From Rhizobium subbaraonis (GTDB lineage Bacteria > Pseudomonadota > Alphaproteobacteria > Rhizobiales > Rhizobiaceae): 64,000 nucleotides of DNA. The DNA is taken from positions 16,708 to 80,707 of the forward strand of contig NZ_OBQD01000022.1 of assembly GCF_900220975.1 (NCBI RefSeq). The letters run 5' to 3'. The position numbers were made by a program, and so were the translations under genes. Positions within the stretch are counted from its first letter, which is position 1. Every line of letters begins with the position of its first letter. Of this stretch, positions 9,047-17,390 are shown in pieces. A model generated the notes under the pieces. It searched no databases and was not told the DNA's origin. It was given only the letters and a program-made list of their open reading frames with translations.

Positions 9047-9789
9047 GCCGACAGGATGACCTGTGGCGCGAATGATTCAAGGGCGCCGCTATAGGTTTTC
9101 GGGAGCGGGGATGCATAGGGGCCGCGCTTGGACGTGCGCAAGCCCAGCGCCACCAGTGCTTCCGCCTGCTTGACCGCTGCGGCGACGCCATCGACAACCG
9201 GAACGCCGAACTCGGCGCGAAGGGAATTTGCGAGATCGGCCATGCCGGCGCAGCCGAGCACGATCGCCTCCGCACGATCGTCACGTAGGGCGGCGCCGAT
9301 CTCGCGGCGCAGGCGGTCGCGCGCATTCGAGCGGGGATCCTCCAGCGACAGGACAAGGATGTCTGCGGCGCGCACCTTGCAGCGGCCGCCCATGCCATAG
9401 CGATGAACCAGATCCTCGATCGGAACGCGCGAGCGCTCCATCGTCGTGACGATGGTGAAGTGCCGCGCGATGAATGAGGTCGCCGCGATCGCGGCCTCGC
9501 AGATGCCGAGCACGGGGATTTCGGCGAGCGCCCGGCACGCATCGAGCCCCGTATCGTCGAAGCAGGCAATAATGGCGGCGTCGGCCCCGGCGCGTTCGGC
9601 CTTGGCCAGTTCGACGAGCAGCCCCGGCACGGCCAGCGCCTCGTCATAGTAGCCCTCGATCGAGGCAGGCCCCGATGCCGAAGTTATGGGAACGATCGCG
9701 GTCAGCGGGTTCGCCACGCGCGAAGCCGCATCGGCGATGGTCGCGGTCATGGACTGCGTGGTGTTGGGATTGATGACGGCGATGCGCAT
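9043..9789 (-). CDS. Aspartate/glutamate racemase family protein (hydantoin racemase-like)
   Basis: Probably a cofactor-independent racemase using two cysteines as acid and base. Cys76 (AIIACFDDTGL) and Cys180 (IVLGCAGM) sit in the two mirror-image motifs of the family. The start MRIAVINPNTT is typical of the HyuE/hydantoin-racemase branch, as is the 248-residue length. It lies 14 bases after the permease gene and overlaps the GNAT gene by 4 bases. A hydantoin, allantoin-like compound or an amino acid could be the substrate; no hydantoinase or carbamoylase is adjacent, so substrate is open. Confidence 0.9.
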   Translation of the reverse strand: MRIAVINPNTTQSMTATIADAASRVANPLTAIVPITSASGPASIEGYYDEALAVPGLLVELAKAERAGADAAIIACFDDTGLDACRALAEIPVLGICEAAIAATSFIARHFTIVTTMERSRVPIEDLVHRYGMGGRCKVRAADILVLSLEDPRSNARDRLRREIGAALRDDRAEAIVLGCAGMADLANSLRAEFGVPVVDGVAAAVKQAEALVALGLRTSKRGPYASPLPKTYSGALESFAPQVILSA

Positions 9790-9803
9790 GATTGCAGAGT
9801 TCC

Positions 9804-10622
9804 CTAGGCCCGCGCCCTGCGCCGGTTGAGGTAGAGGATGGTGCCGACCGTGCCGCCGATGACGAGGAAGGAGAACAGGGTGGTGACGGTTCCGAGCGCA
9901 TAGAGCACCGGCGTGGTGACGTTGGTCGTCATGCCGTAGATCTCCAGCGGCAGCGTGTTGTAGGTCCCCGACGTCATCAGGGTGCGCGCGAATTCGTCGT
10001 AGGACAGCGAGAAGCCGAACAGGCCGACACCGACCAGGCTCGGCGCGATCATCGGCAGGACGACGTGCCGGAAGGTCTGCCAGGAGCTGGCGCCGAGGTC
10101 GCGGGCCGCCTCCTCGTATGAAGGAGAGAAGCGGTTGAAGACGGCGAACATGATCAGCACGCCGAAGGGCAGGGTCCAGGTGAGATGGGCCCCGAAGGCC
10201 GAGCTGTACCAGGCCGGCTGCAGGCCGAACTGCTGGAACAGCACGCCGATGCCGAGCGAAATGATGATCGACGGCACGACGAGGCTCGCGACAGAAAGGT
10301 AGAAGAGCGGCGTCGCGCCAAGGAACTTGCGGCGGAAGGCCAGACCGGCCAGCAGCGAAACCACAACGGTGACCGCCATCACCATCAGCCCGAGCACGAG
10401 CGAACGGCGGAAGCTGCCGCCGAAATCGCCGACCGCCTGCTTCTCCAGAAGATTGCCGAACCAGTGCAGTGACACGCCGTTCAGCGGGAAGGTCAGGCCA
10501 CCGTCCGGTCCCTGGAAGGACAGGATGACGATCGCCGAGAGCGGACCGTAGAGAAAGACGACGAAGAGCGCGAAGAAAAGCGCCAGAACATAGAATTCGC
10601 GGCTGCGGGGTTCGCGATGCAT
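9804..10622 (-). CDS. ABC transporter permease (PotC-like)
   Basis: Second inner-membrane channel subunit of a spermidine/putrescine-type importer. It has six likely membrane segments, the first at about residues 10-35. The EAA loop EEAARDLGASSWQTFRHVVL with following P is the ATPase-docking motif of BPD_transp_1 permeases. The 272-residue length fits PotC. It is separated by 3 bases from the upstream permease gene and by 14 from the racemase gene. Confidence 0.93.
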   Translation of the reverse strand: MHREPRSREFYVLALFFALFVVFLYGPLSAIVILSFQGPDGGLTFPLNGVSLHWFGNLLEKQAVGDFGGSFRRSLVLGLMVMAVTVVVSLLAGLAFRRKFLGATPLFYLSVASLVVPSIIISLGIGVLFQQFGLQPAWYSSAFGAHLTWTLPFGVLIMFAVFNRFSPSYEEAARDLGASSWQTFRHVVLPMIAPSLVGVGLFGFSLSYDEFARTLMTSGTYNTLPLEIYGMTTNVTTPVLYALGTVTTLFSFLVIGGTVGTILYLNRRRARA

Positions 10623-10625
10623 GGC

Positions 10626-11540
10626 TCAGAGCTCCTTGCGGATATCGACGATGCGCAGGATTCCCGCCACCATCATGAGGACGAGGACCAGCAGGATCAC
10701 GGCATTTGCGGCGGCGGCCGGATATTGCAGCAGCGACATCTGGTTCTTCATCATCAGCGCGACGGAGGCGCTCTGGCCGCCGGACATGACCTGCACCGTC
10801 GAGAAGTCTGCCATCACCAGCGTCACGACGAAGATCGTGCCGATCGCCATGCCGGGCTTTGCAAGCGGAAGGATGACGTTGGTCAGCACCTGCAAGTTCG
10901 AGGCGCCCGCGTCGCGCGCCGCTTCCACCAGCGAGCGATCGATGCGCATCAGGGTGTTGAAGATCGGCGTCACCATGAAAAGCGTGTAGAGATGCACCAT
11001 GGCGAGCACGACGGCAAAATCAGAGTAAAGCAGCCATTCCACCGGAGCGGCGACGAGACCCGTGTCCACAAGCGCCGAGTTGACCAGCCCGTTGCGACCG
11101 AGCACCGGGATCCACGAGATCATGCGGATGATGTTCGAGGTGAGGAAGGGCACCGTGCAGACAAGAAACAGGACCGTCTGCATGGCCGACGTGCGGACGT
11201 GGAAAGCCAGGAAGTAAGCGACCCAGAAGCCGACGAAAAGTGTGATCATCCAGACGATGACAGCGAATTTGAGCGTATTGAGATAGGTTTTCCAGGTCAC
11301 CCAGGAGCCGAGGGTCTCGGTGTAGTTGAAGGTGACGAAATCCGGATACATCGCGGCGAAGTCATAGTCCCAGAAGCTGACGACTGCGATCATCAGAAGC
11401 GGCAGCAGCAGGAAGCCGCCGAGAATGACAAGAAGCGGCAGCGCCTGCAGGTAGGCGGCGAATTCTCCGATCCGGCTGCCAGGCTTGCGGGTTCGGGCCT
11501 TGGTGGCGACCCTTGTGGTTGCGTCTGCGATCGTGGCCAC
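10626..11540 (-). CDS. ABC transporter permease (PotB-like)
   Basis: First channel subunit of the spermidine/putrescine-type importer. Membrane segments begin at LPLLVILGGFLLLPLLMIAV, and the EAA loop reads LVEAARDAGASNLQVLTNVI before LP. I prefer the GTG at 11540 (protein start VATIADATTR) because GGAG lies 6 bases upstream; the frame is open to an ATG at 11585, but that reading runs into the repeat element upstream. With this start the protein has about 304 residues, normal for PotB. Confidence 0.9.
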   Translation of the reverse strand: MATIADATTRVATKARTRKPGSRIGEFAAYLQALPLLVILGGFLLLPLLMIAVVSFWDYDFAAMYPDFVTFNYTETLGSWVTWKTYLNTLKFAVIVWMITLFVGFWVAYFLAFHVRTSAMQTVLFLVCTVPFLTSNIIRMISWIPVLGRNGLVNSALVDTGLVAAPVEWLLYSDFAVVLAMVHLYTLFMVTPIFNTLMRIDRSLVEAARDAGASNLQVLTNVILPLAKPGMAIGTIFVVTLVMADFSTVQVMSGGQSASVALMMKNQMSLLQYPAAAANAVILLVLVLMMVAGILRIVDIRKEL

Positions 11541-11593
11541 GGCTTGCTCCTTCGTCAATTTGCAGGCAGGGCGCCGAGGGCGCACTGTTCGTT

Positions 11594-11693
11594 CCCCCGC
11601 CGGGGAGAAGGTGGCCCGAAGGGCCGGATGAGGGAGCCGCAGAGCCCCCTCATCGCCTCACATGCGCTCGGCACTTCTCCCCGAGGGGAGAAG
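11594..11693. repeat. Palindromic intergenic repeat of rhizobial type
   Basis: The spacer between the binding-protein and permease genes contains nested inverted repeats. CGGGGAGAAG at 11601-11610 pairs with CTTCTCCCCG at 11674-11683; inside them GATGAGGG at 11627-11634 pairs with CCCTCATC at 11647-11654. CTTCTCCCC and GGGGAGAAG at 11674-11693 also form a compact hairpin on their own. The motif resembles the short intergenic mosaic repeats found in many copies in Rhizobium, Sinorhizobium and Agrobacterium (RIME-like). Here it may also reduce expression of the permeases relative to the binding protein. Confidence 0.75.
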
Positions 11694-11705
11694 AGGACGC
11701 TTACA

Positions 11706-12995
11706 TCAGGCAGCGATGAACTCGTTCCAGCGCTTGAGCATGTAGCGATCCTCGTCCATGACCGAATTCCAGCAGGCGACCTTGCCCATGCGCTCTTCGA
11801 ACGAGCCGCCGTCGCGGACGGCGCCTGCCTTCTCCATGACCTTGCCTTCCGGCGAGAGGATGTCGCCCTGGGCCGGCTTGCCCTCGATCCAGTAACCCCA
11901 CTCGTCCGCCGACATGAACTCCTTCGCCGTGTCCATGCAGGCCGAGTAGTAGCCCTGCCGGTTGAGATAGCCGCCGACCCAGCCGGAGGTGTACCAGTTG
12001 ATGTACTCGTAGGCCGCATCGAGCTGTGCACCCGTCAGATGCGAAGCGAGGCCGAGACCGCCGCCCCAGGAGCGATAGCCTTCCTTCAGCGGCTGATACT
12101 TGCAGGCGATGCCCTTGGAACGCACGGCGGCCACTGCCGGCGACCACATGGACTGGATAACGACTTCGCCCGAAGCCATCAGGTTGACGCTCTCGTCGAA
12201 CGACTTCCAGAAGGCGCGGAACTGGCCGTCCTGCTTGGCCTGGATCAGGAAATCGATCGTCGCGTCGATCTCTTCCTTCGTCATGTTGCCCTTGTCGGCA
12301 TATTTGATCTTGCCCATCGCCTCCATGATCATCGCCGCGTCCATGATGCCGATCGAGGGAATGTTGAGGATCGAGGTTTTGCCCTTGAACGCCGGGTCCA
12401 TGATGTCGGCCCAGGTAGTGATCTCGCGGCCGACGAGGTCTGGACGAATGCCGAGCGTGTCGGCGTTGTAGATCGTCGGCATCATGGTGAAGAAGCCGGT
12501 CTCGCCGGAAGCGAAGGTCTTGGCATCCTTGCTCTTGACATAGCCAACGGTGTGCGGCGCCGTGCCCTGGGCGATGACGCTGTCGGGCGTCAGCTTGCCG
12601 GTTTTGAAGAGCGGAACGACCTTGTCGTAGTACTTCAGCTTGGCGGTTTCCATCGGCTGGATAACGCCGGTCGGATAGACCTTCTTGAGGATCCAGTATT
12701 CGATGTCGGCGATGTCGTAGGAATTGGGTTGCGTGACGGCGCGCTGGGCAGCGGCATCGGAGTCCGTCGCCGTCATCTCGAGCGTGATGCCCAGGTCTTC
12801 CTTGCACTTCTCGGCGATGGCATTGATGTTGGAGACGCCGGTACCGAACTGGCGCAAGGTGATCGGGTTCTGCGCCCAAATGGTCGGGAAGCCGGTGATG
12901 GCGCCCGAGCCCGCGGCAAGGCCGGCGGCTGCGGCACCGGTCTTCAGAAGCGACCGGCGGCTGATGCCGGCCTTGTTCGATGCATTCTCTGTCAT
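11706..12995 (-). CDS. ABC transporter substrate-binding protein (PotD-like), Tat signal
   Basis: Periplasmic receptor of the spermidine/putrescine-type importer. The N-terminus carries a twin-arginine signal, SRRSLLK at residues 12-18, followed by a hydrophobic Ala/Gly-rich stretch and a likely cleavage after about residue 40. The mature part starts ITLRQFGTGVSNIN and has the extended SBP_bac domain, for example YDIADIEYWILKKVYPTG and PTIYNADTLGIRPDLV. The length of 429 residues is large for PotD (about 350), so the ligand may be something other than a polyamine. It lies between the ATPase gene and a repeat-containing spacer before the permeases. Confidence 0.92.
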   Translation of the reverse strand: MTENASNKAGISRRSLLKTGAAAAGLAAGSGAITGFPTIWAQNPITLRQFGTGVSNINAIAEKCKEDLGITLEMTATDSDAAAQRAVTQPNSYDIADIEYWILKKVYPTGVIQPMETAKLKYYDKVVPLFKTGKLTPDSVIAQGTAPHTVGYVKSKDAKTFASGETGFFTMMPTIYNADTLGIRPDLVGREITTWADIMDPAFKGKTSILNIPSIGIMDAAMIMEAMGKIKYADKGNMTKEEIDATIDFLIQAKQDGQFRAFWKSFDESVNLMASGEVVIQSMWSPAVAAVRSKGIACKYQPLKEGYRSWGGGLGLASHLTGAQLDAAYEYINWYTSGWVGGYLNRQGYYSACMDTAKEFMSADEWGYWIEGKPAQGDILSPEGKVMEKAGAVRDGGSFEERMGKVACWNSVMDEDRYMLKRWNEFIAA

Positions 12996-13040
12996 TGGCT
13001 GTTCTCCTTCGTTGTGGTTGTTGTCGTTGTCTGGTCGGCC

Positions 13041-14129
13041 TTATGGCGCGACACGTCCGAGCACGATGGCATCCGTCCCGCCCCAGGAGAGCGGCACGGC
13101 GTCGCCCACCCGTATCGTCTGCTGGAAGAAGGCTGCGTCGTCGAGGATCGCGGTGAAATCCTCGACGCCCGCACCGTCGAGGGTCAGCTTCACGGTCGAA
13201 CCGCGGTATTCGATGTTGGAAACGATCCCGTTGAAGCCGAGACCGCCCTGGTCCGGCTGGCCGATGCGGACGTGATCGGTCCGGATCGCGATATCGACGG
13301 GCCTGCCGATCTCCGCCACATCCCCCATCGCCTTGAACTGGCCGCCATTGGCCACTTCCAGCGTGACGACACCGTTCCCGCTTGCGACAGCACGGCCGGA
13401 AATCACGTTGTGATCGCCCATGAAGCGGGCAACGAAGGCAGTCGCCGGCCGCTCGAAAACCGTGCGGGGTGCCGCAGCCTGTTCGATCCGCCCGTCGTTC
13501 ATCACAACGATCAGGTCGGCCAGTGCCATCGCCTCTTCCTGGCTGTGGGTGACGTGGACGAAGGTAATGCCGAGGGAGGTCTGCAGGCGCTTCAACTCGG
13601 CGCGCATGCGAATCTTCAGGAACGGGTCCAGCGCGGAAAGCGGCTCGTCCAGAAGCAACGCTTCCGGATCGGTGATCAGCGCACGGGCAAGCGCCACGCG
13701 CTGCTGCTGGCCGCCGGAGAGCTGGGCCGGGCGCCGCGTCGCATAGGCCTCAAGTTGCATGAGCCGCAGCATGTCGAGCGCCTTCTGCCGCCGCTCGTCC
13801 TTCTCCACGCCCTTCATCTTCAGGCTGAAGGCAACGTTGTCAACGAGGTCGAGATGGGGAAAGAGCGCGTAGGACTGAAACATCATGGCCGTGCCGCGCC
13901 GGGCCGGCGGCAGGTCGGTCACGACCGCGTTGCCAAGGCGGATGTCGCCACTGGTGATGCTCTCATGGCCGGCGATCATGCGAAGCGTGGAGGTCTTGCC
14001 GCAACCGGACGGTCCGAGCAGGCAGCAGTAGGTTCCGGCCGGAATTTTCAGGCTGATCGCGTGCACGGCCGTGGATTGGCCGTAGACTTTGGAGACGGAA
14101 GCGATGTCGATTTCTGCTGCTTTGGTCAT
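13041..14129 (-). CDS. ABC transporter ATP-binding protein (PotA-like)
   Basis: ATPase of the spermidine/putrescine-type importer. Walker A GPSGCGKTST is near residue 39, signature LSGGQQQRVALARA and Walker B ALLLDEPLSALD follow, and the C-terminal part (from about residue 240) is a TOBE regulatory domain. The length of 362 residues fits PotA. It is the first gene of the six-gene operon ATPase - binding protein - permease - permease - racemase - GNAT, transcribed away from the GntR gene across a 246-base spacer that holds a strong inverted repeat. Confidence 0.93.
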   Translation of the reverse strand: MTKAAEIDIASVSKVYGQSTAVHAISLKIPAGTYCCLLGPSGCGKTSTLRMIAGHESITSGDIRLGNAVVTDLPPARRGTAMMFQSYALFPHLDLVDNVAFSLKMKGVEKDERRQKALDMLRLMQLEAYATRRPAQLSGGQQQRVALARALITDPEALLLDEPLSALDPFLKIRMRAELKRLQTSLGITFVHVTHSQEEAMALADLIVVMNDGRIEQAAAPRTVFERPATAFVARFMGDHNVISGRAVASGNGVVTLEVANGGQFKAMGDVAEIGRPVDIAIRTDHVRIGQPDQGGLGFNGIVSNIEYRGSTVKLTLDGAGVEDFTAILDDAAFFQQTIRVGDAVPLSWGGTDAIVLGRVAP

Positions 14130-14276
14130 GCGGCATCTCCTGGTTTCCGCCAGGGACGATGCAGGCGCCGTGCCAGTTCACATGAGGAAATGCCAAGGCA
14201 TTGAAATCGCGGAAGTTTAATTTCGACTGCCTGTCGTTTGCGCTGCAACGCAGCAATGCATGCACAAAAAAGAGCA

Positions 14277-14313
14277 TTTTGCGCTCAATCTGGCGGCAAT
14301 ATTGAGTGCAAAA
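14277..14313. promoter_or_regulatory. Probable GntR operator between the PotA-like gene and gntR
   Basis: TTTTGCGCTCAAT at 14277-14289 is mirrored by ATTGAGTGCAAAA at 14301-14313 around an 11-base spacer (12 of 13 positions match). It sits in the divergent spacer, 148 bases from the ATPase start and 63 bases from the gntR start, in otherwise AT-richer DNA. Position and symmetry fit a dimeric regulator, most simply the adjacent FCD-type GntR protein. Confidence 0.6.
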
Positions 14314-14375
14314 CAATTGGGAATTTGTTGCAGCCCTATATTCCCTCACAGGGCGCCGCAGGGTAGAGATAGGTC

Positions 14376-15098
14376 ATGCCAAGGACCATGAAGATCGCCG
14401 AACCGCCGCTCCCTTCCGATCCAAGCCAGGAGGATCGGGCGCAGGCCATCCGCGACTCGCTGCGTGACGCGATCGTCGACCGCAGGCTTGCCCCCGGCAC
14501 AAAGCTGTCCGAAGCGGAGGTTGGCACACTCTTCGATGTGAGCCGCACGGTGGTGCGCGCCGCCCTGCAGATGCTGGCGTTCGAGGGACTGGTACGGGTC
14601 GAGCGCAACCGCGGCGCCTTCGTTTCGGATCCAACCCCCGAGGAGGCACTCCAGGTCTTCGCGTCCCGACGCCTGATCGAGCCCGGCGTGATTGCAGCGG
14701 CGATCGAGCGGGCCACCGCGAAGGACATTGCGGCCTTCCGCCGTCATCTGGAGGAAGAAACGCGCCACAAGCATGAGCGGGGTGCGCAGGCAAGGCGCGC
14801 GGAGATCAAGGCGTCGGGCGACTTCCACCTGATGCTTGCCGCGGTCGCCGGTAACGCGATCTTGCAGAAGTTCATGGACGAACTGGTCGCCCGCTCGTCG
14901 CTGGTCATTGCACTCTACGGCCGCTCGGGCGCGTCAAGCTGCGGGCACAACGACCACGCCGATCTGCTCGACGCGGTCGAGGCGAGAGACGTTGCACGCG
15001 CGCAGGCGCTCATGCTGCGCCATATCGACCACATCGAGGCCGACCTCGACCTTCGTGCCAGCTCCAGCCTGACCCTTCGCGACGCGCTTTCGCTTTAG
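14376..15098 (+). CDS. GntR family transcriptional regulator (FadR/FCD subfamily)
   Basis: DNA-binding regulator with a ligand-sensing domain. Residues about 20-90 form the winged helix-turn-helix (IRDSLRDAIVDRRLAPGTKL, SEAEVGTLFDVSRTVVRAAL, LVRVERNRGAFV). Residues about 95-230 form an all-helical FCD domain with the ligand/metal residues expected around DFHLMLA and GHNDHADLLDAVEARD. The length of 240 residues is standard. It is divergent from the spermidine-type transporter operon and probably controls it through the inverted repeat in the shared spacer; the inducer is unknown. Confidence 0.93.
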   Translation: MPRTMKIAEPPLPSDPSQEDRAQAIRDSLRDAIVDRRLAPGTKLSEAEVGTLFDVSRTVVRAALQMLAFEGLVRVERNRGAFVSDPTPEEALQVFASRRLIEPGVIAAAIERATAKDIAAFRRHLEEETRHKHERGAQARRAEIKASGDFHLMLAAVAGNAILQKFMDELVARSSLVIALYGRSGASSCGHNDHADLLDAVEARDVARAQALMLRHIDHIEADLDLRASSSLTLRDALSL

Positions 15099-15152
15099 TC
15101 GGCATCCCCGACCCGCGGCGGCCTGAAGTTTCGGATCGTTACCTCCAGCCCG

Positions 15153-15968
15153 TCAGGCGGCGACGTCGCGGATGAAGCGAAGCAGGTATTCGTCGAATTC
15201 CGCCGGCTTGTCCCAGAAGGGCGCATGGCCCGAATTGGCGATGGTGTGCGTTTTGCCTTGCCACAGGTTGCCGAACCTGACGTTGGCAACGAAATCCACC
15301 TCGACGAACGGCTCATCGATCCCGTTTACGACTGCGATCGGCGGCGTCGGCCCGGCGACAATCTCACGCTGGTTGTCGCCGGTGCCGGCGGAGAATTTCT
15401 CGAACATCAGTCGCCGCGCACGGCCATCGGTTCGCCGCACCGTATCCAGCAGGAACGGTTCGAAGGGCTCGCCGCAGGTCGCGTGCGCATAGTGCCCGAC
15501 GTCTTCCTCTGTGAAGTCCTGCTTTCCGGCAAGCCCCATGTGCGGGCTGGTACGGAAGCCCAGCGAAACTTCTTCGGGTGCCACCGGCGGGGTGCCCGTG
15601 ATCATCAGACCCAGCATGCCGGGATACCGCTTGATCATCTCCAGCCCGATATGGCCGCCAAGCGACCAGCCGAAGACGACGGCATGCTCGATGCCGAGAA
15701 GGCCAAGCGCCTCGACCATGCAGTCGGCGTAGCCTTCCATCGAATAGCTGCGGTCCGGATCGACGGCATCGGATGAGTCGCCATGTCCGGGAAGGTCGAA
15801 CGAGATCATGCGGTAGGTGGTGCCGATCTCGCTTTCGAACTGATTGCGGAAGACGGCGCCCGAACTCGAATTCCCGTGGACGAACAGGATCGGCGTACCT
15901 TTGCCGCCGCTCTCGCGGACCGCAATTTTCGCATGGCTCGTCTCGAGCACTGATGTTCGCACGCTCAT
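15153..15968 (-). CDS. Alpha/beta hydrolase
   Basis: Predicted serine hydrolase of esterase or lactonase type. The oxyanion motif HGNSSSG lies near residue 31, the nucleophile Ser102 is in FGWSLGGH, and the catalytic histidine is in SGHAPFWDKP near the C-terminus. I choose the ATG at 15968 (MSVRTSVLET) because GGAG stands 6 bases upstream; the frame extends 30 bases further without a ribosome-binding site. The gene is divergent from the first LIV-type transporter operon across an AT-rich 162-base spacer, so the two may be co-regulated. The substrate is unknown; an ester or amide of the imported ligand is a reasonable guess. Confidence 0.88.
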   Translation of the reverse strand: MSVRTSVLETSHAKIAVRESGGKGTPILFVHGNSSSGAVFRNQFESEIGTTYRMISFDLPGHGDSSDAVDPDRSYSMEGYADCMVEALGLLGIEHAVVFGWSLGGHIGLEMIKRYPGMLGLMITGTPPVAPEEVSLGFRTSPHMGLAGKQDFTEEDVGHYAHATCGEPFEPFLLDTVRRTDGRARRLMFEKFSAGTGDNQREIVAGPTPPIAVVNGIDEPFVEVDFVANVRFGNLWQGKTHTIANSGHAPFWDKPAEFDEYLLRFIRDVAA

Positions 15969-16056
15969 GAAAATCTCCGGAAAGCGGACGTTGTCCAATT
16001 GGTAGGCATGCTCAGAAATTAAGCGAAATCTTTAACACGTCAATGAAATTATCTTT

Positions 16057-16070
16057 TCAATCGAAATTGA
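16057..16070. promoter_or_regulatory. Short inverted repeat in the hydrolase/LIV-1 divergent spacer
   Basis: TCAAT at 16057-16061 and ATTGA at 16066-16070 flank CGAA. The repeat is embedded in an AT-rich stretch (about 16020-16095) that also holds CAATGAAATT and TATTGAAAAAA. It lies 60 bases before the binding-protein start and about 90 before the hydrolase start, so it could be part of an operator or promoter. The repeat is short and could arise by chance. Confidence 0.3.
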
Positions 16071-16130
16071 TTATGCCTATATTGAAAAAAATACATCGCC
16101 ACCCACGGTGGCCATAACAGGGGTCCGTAC

Positions 16131-17387
16131 ATGAAGAATCGCACCATTGCCGCGCATGTCAGTAAGCTCGCCTCCTGCGTTGCAGCAGCCGTCTTGCTGA
16201 GTGCCGCCGCAGCGAACATCGCGTCCGCAGCCACAATCAAGATCGGTCTTCTGGCACCGCTGACCGGACCCGCCAGCGCGGACGGCCAGGAGTACCAGCG
16301 GGGCGCCCAGATGGCCGTCGACGAGCTGAACGCCGCCGGCGGATTCAACGGCGACACCTTCGAACTCGTTGTCGGCGACGTGAAGGACCAGTCGGCCGGC
16401 AACGTGACCAGCGCCGTCGAGCGCCTGCTCGGCGATCCGGACGTCCATTTCATGCTGACCGGCTATGCGAGCCTGACCAATTTCGAAATCGACACCATGG
16501 CCGAAGCGGAGATGCCCTATGTGCTCGCCGCAACCTCGGCGCAGACGCGCGACATCATCGCGCCGGATCCGGACAAGTATAACTGCTGCTGGTCCTGGAC
16601 GCCGTCTTTCGACGCCTACAACACCGATGTCACGTATTTCGTCGAGAAGCTCGCCGCCGACGGCAAGCTGAAGCTGTCCGACAAGAAGGTGGCGATCATC
16701 TCGTCCGACAATGCCTACTCGAAGACGATTTCCGAGGGCATGAAGAAGACCTTCAGCGAGAAAGGCTGGACGCTCACCGTCGACGAAATGGTCCCCTTCG
16801 GCGAAGTCACCGACTGGCGTCCGATTCTTGCCAAGGTGCGTGAAAACCCGCCGGACGTGGTAATCAATACCGACTACCTCTCGGGCAATTCCGCCTCGTT
16901 CCTGAACCAGTTCCTGGAACAGCCGACCAACAGCCTCGTCTTCCTGCAGTATGCGCCGAGCGTGCCAGAGTTCGTCGAGCTGACCAAATCCAACTCCAAC
17001 GGCGTCGTCTACAACCTGCTCGGTGGCCCGCTCTTTTCGCCGAAGAACCCGCGCGCCGACGAGGTCGCAAAGAAGTTCAAGGACAAATATGGCGTGGAAA
17101 GCGGCACCTATGGGCTGGCGCTCTACGAGATCGTCAACGTCTACCATGACGCGCTGAAGAAGGTCGGCGATGCCAGCGACCACGAGGCGATCATGAAGGC
17201 GATCGGCGAGACCGACAAGCAGGTGGTTGCCGGCCGGCTGAAGTTCGATCCCACCACCCACCTTGCCATGCAGGGCGACGACTACATTCCGATCACCTTC
17301 TTCCAGATCTGGGATGGCCAACGCACGTTGATCTCGCCCGCGGCCTATGCGAGCGGTGAATACAAGCAGCAGCCCTGGATGAAGTGA
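16131..17387 (+). CDS. LIV-type ABC transporter substrate-binding protein (set 1)
   Basis: Periplasmic receptor for an amino-acid-like or carboxylate ligand. A Sec signal peptide covers about residues 1-34 (Ala-rich core ending NIASA). The mature protein begins ATIKIGLLAPLTGPAS, typical of LivK/Peripla_BP_6 proteins. The length of 418 residues is somewhat above the family mean. It is the first gene of a five-gene operon in the order binding protein, ATPase, ATPase, permease, permease. The ligand cannot be assigned from sequence. Confidence 0.93.
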   Translation: MKNRTIAAHVSKLASCVAAAVLLSAAAANIASAATIKIGLLAPLTGPASADGQEYQRGAQMAVDELNAAGGFNGDTFELVVGDVKDQSAGNVTSAVERLLGDPDVHFMLTGYASLTNFEIDTMAEAEMPYVLAATSAQTRDIIAPDPDKYNCCWSWTPSFDAYNTDVTYFVEKLAADGKLKLSDKKVAIISSDNAYSKTISEGMKKTFSEKGWTLTVDEMVPFGEVTDWRPILAKVRENPPDVVINTDYLSGNSASFLNQFLEQPTNSLVFLQYAPSVPEFVELTKSNSNGVVYNLLGGPLFSPKNPRADEVAKKFKDKYGVESGTYGLALYEIVNVYHDALKKVGDASDHEAIMKAIGETDKQVVAGRLKFDPTTHLAMQGDDYIPITFFQIWDGQRTLISPAAYASGEYKQQPWMK

Positions 17388-17390
17388 AGC

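Noticed and set aside
10617..14204. A 1195-residue open frame on the plus strand
   Set aside because: It lies antisense to the spermidine-type transporter genes, has His/Arg/Asp-rich low-complexity composition and no domain; it is a GC-rich shadow frame.
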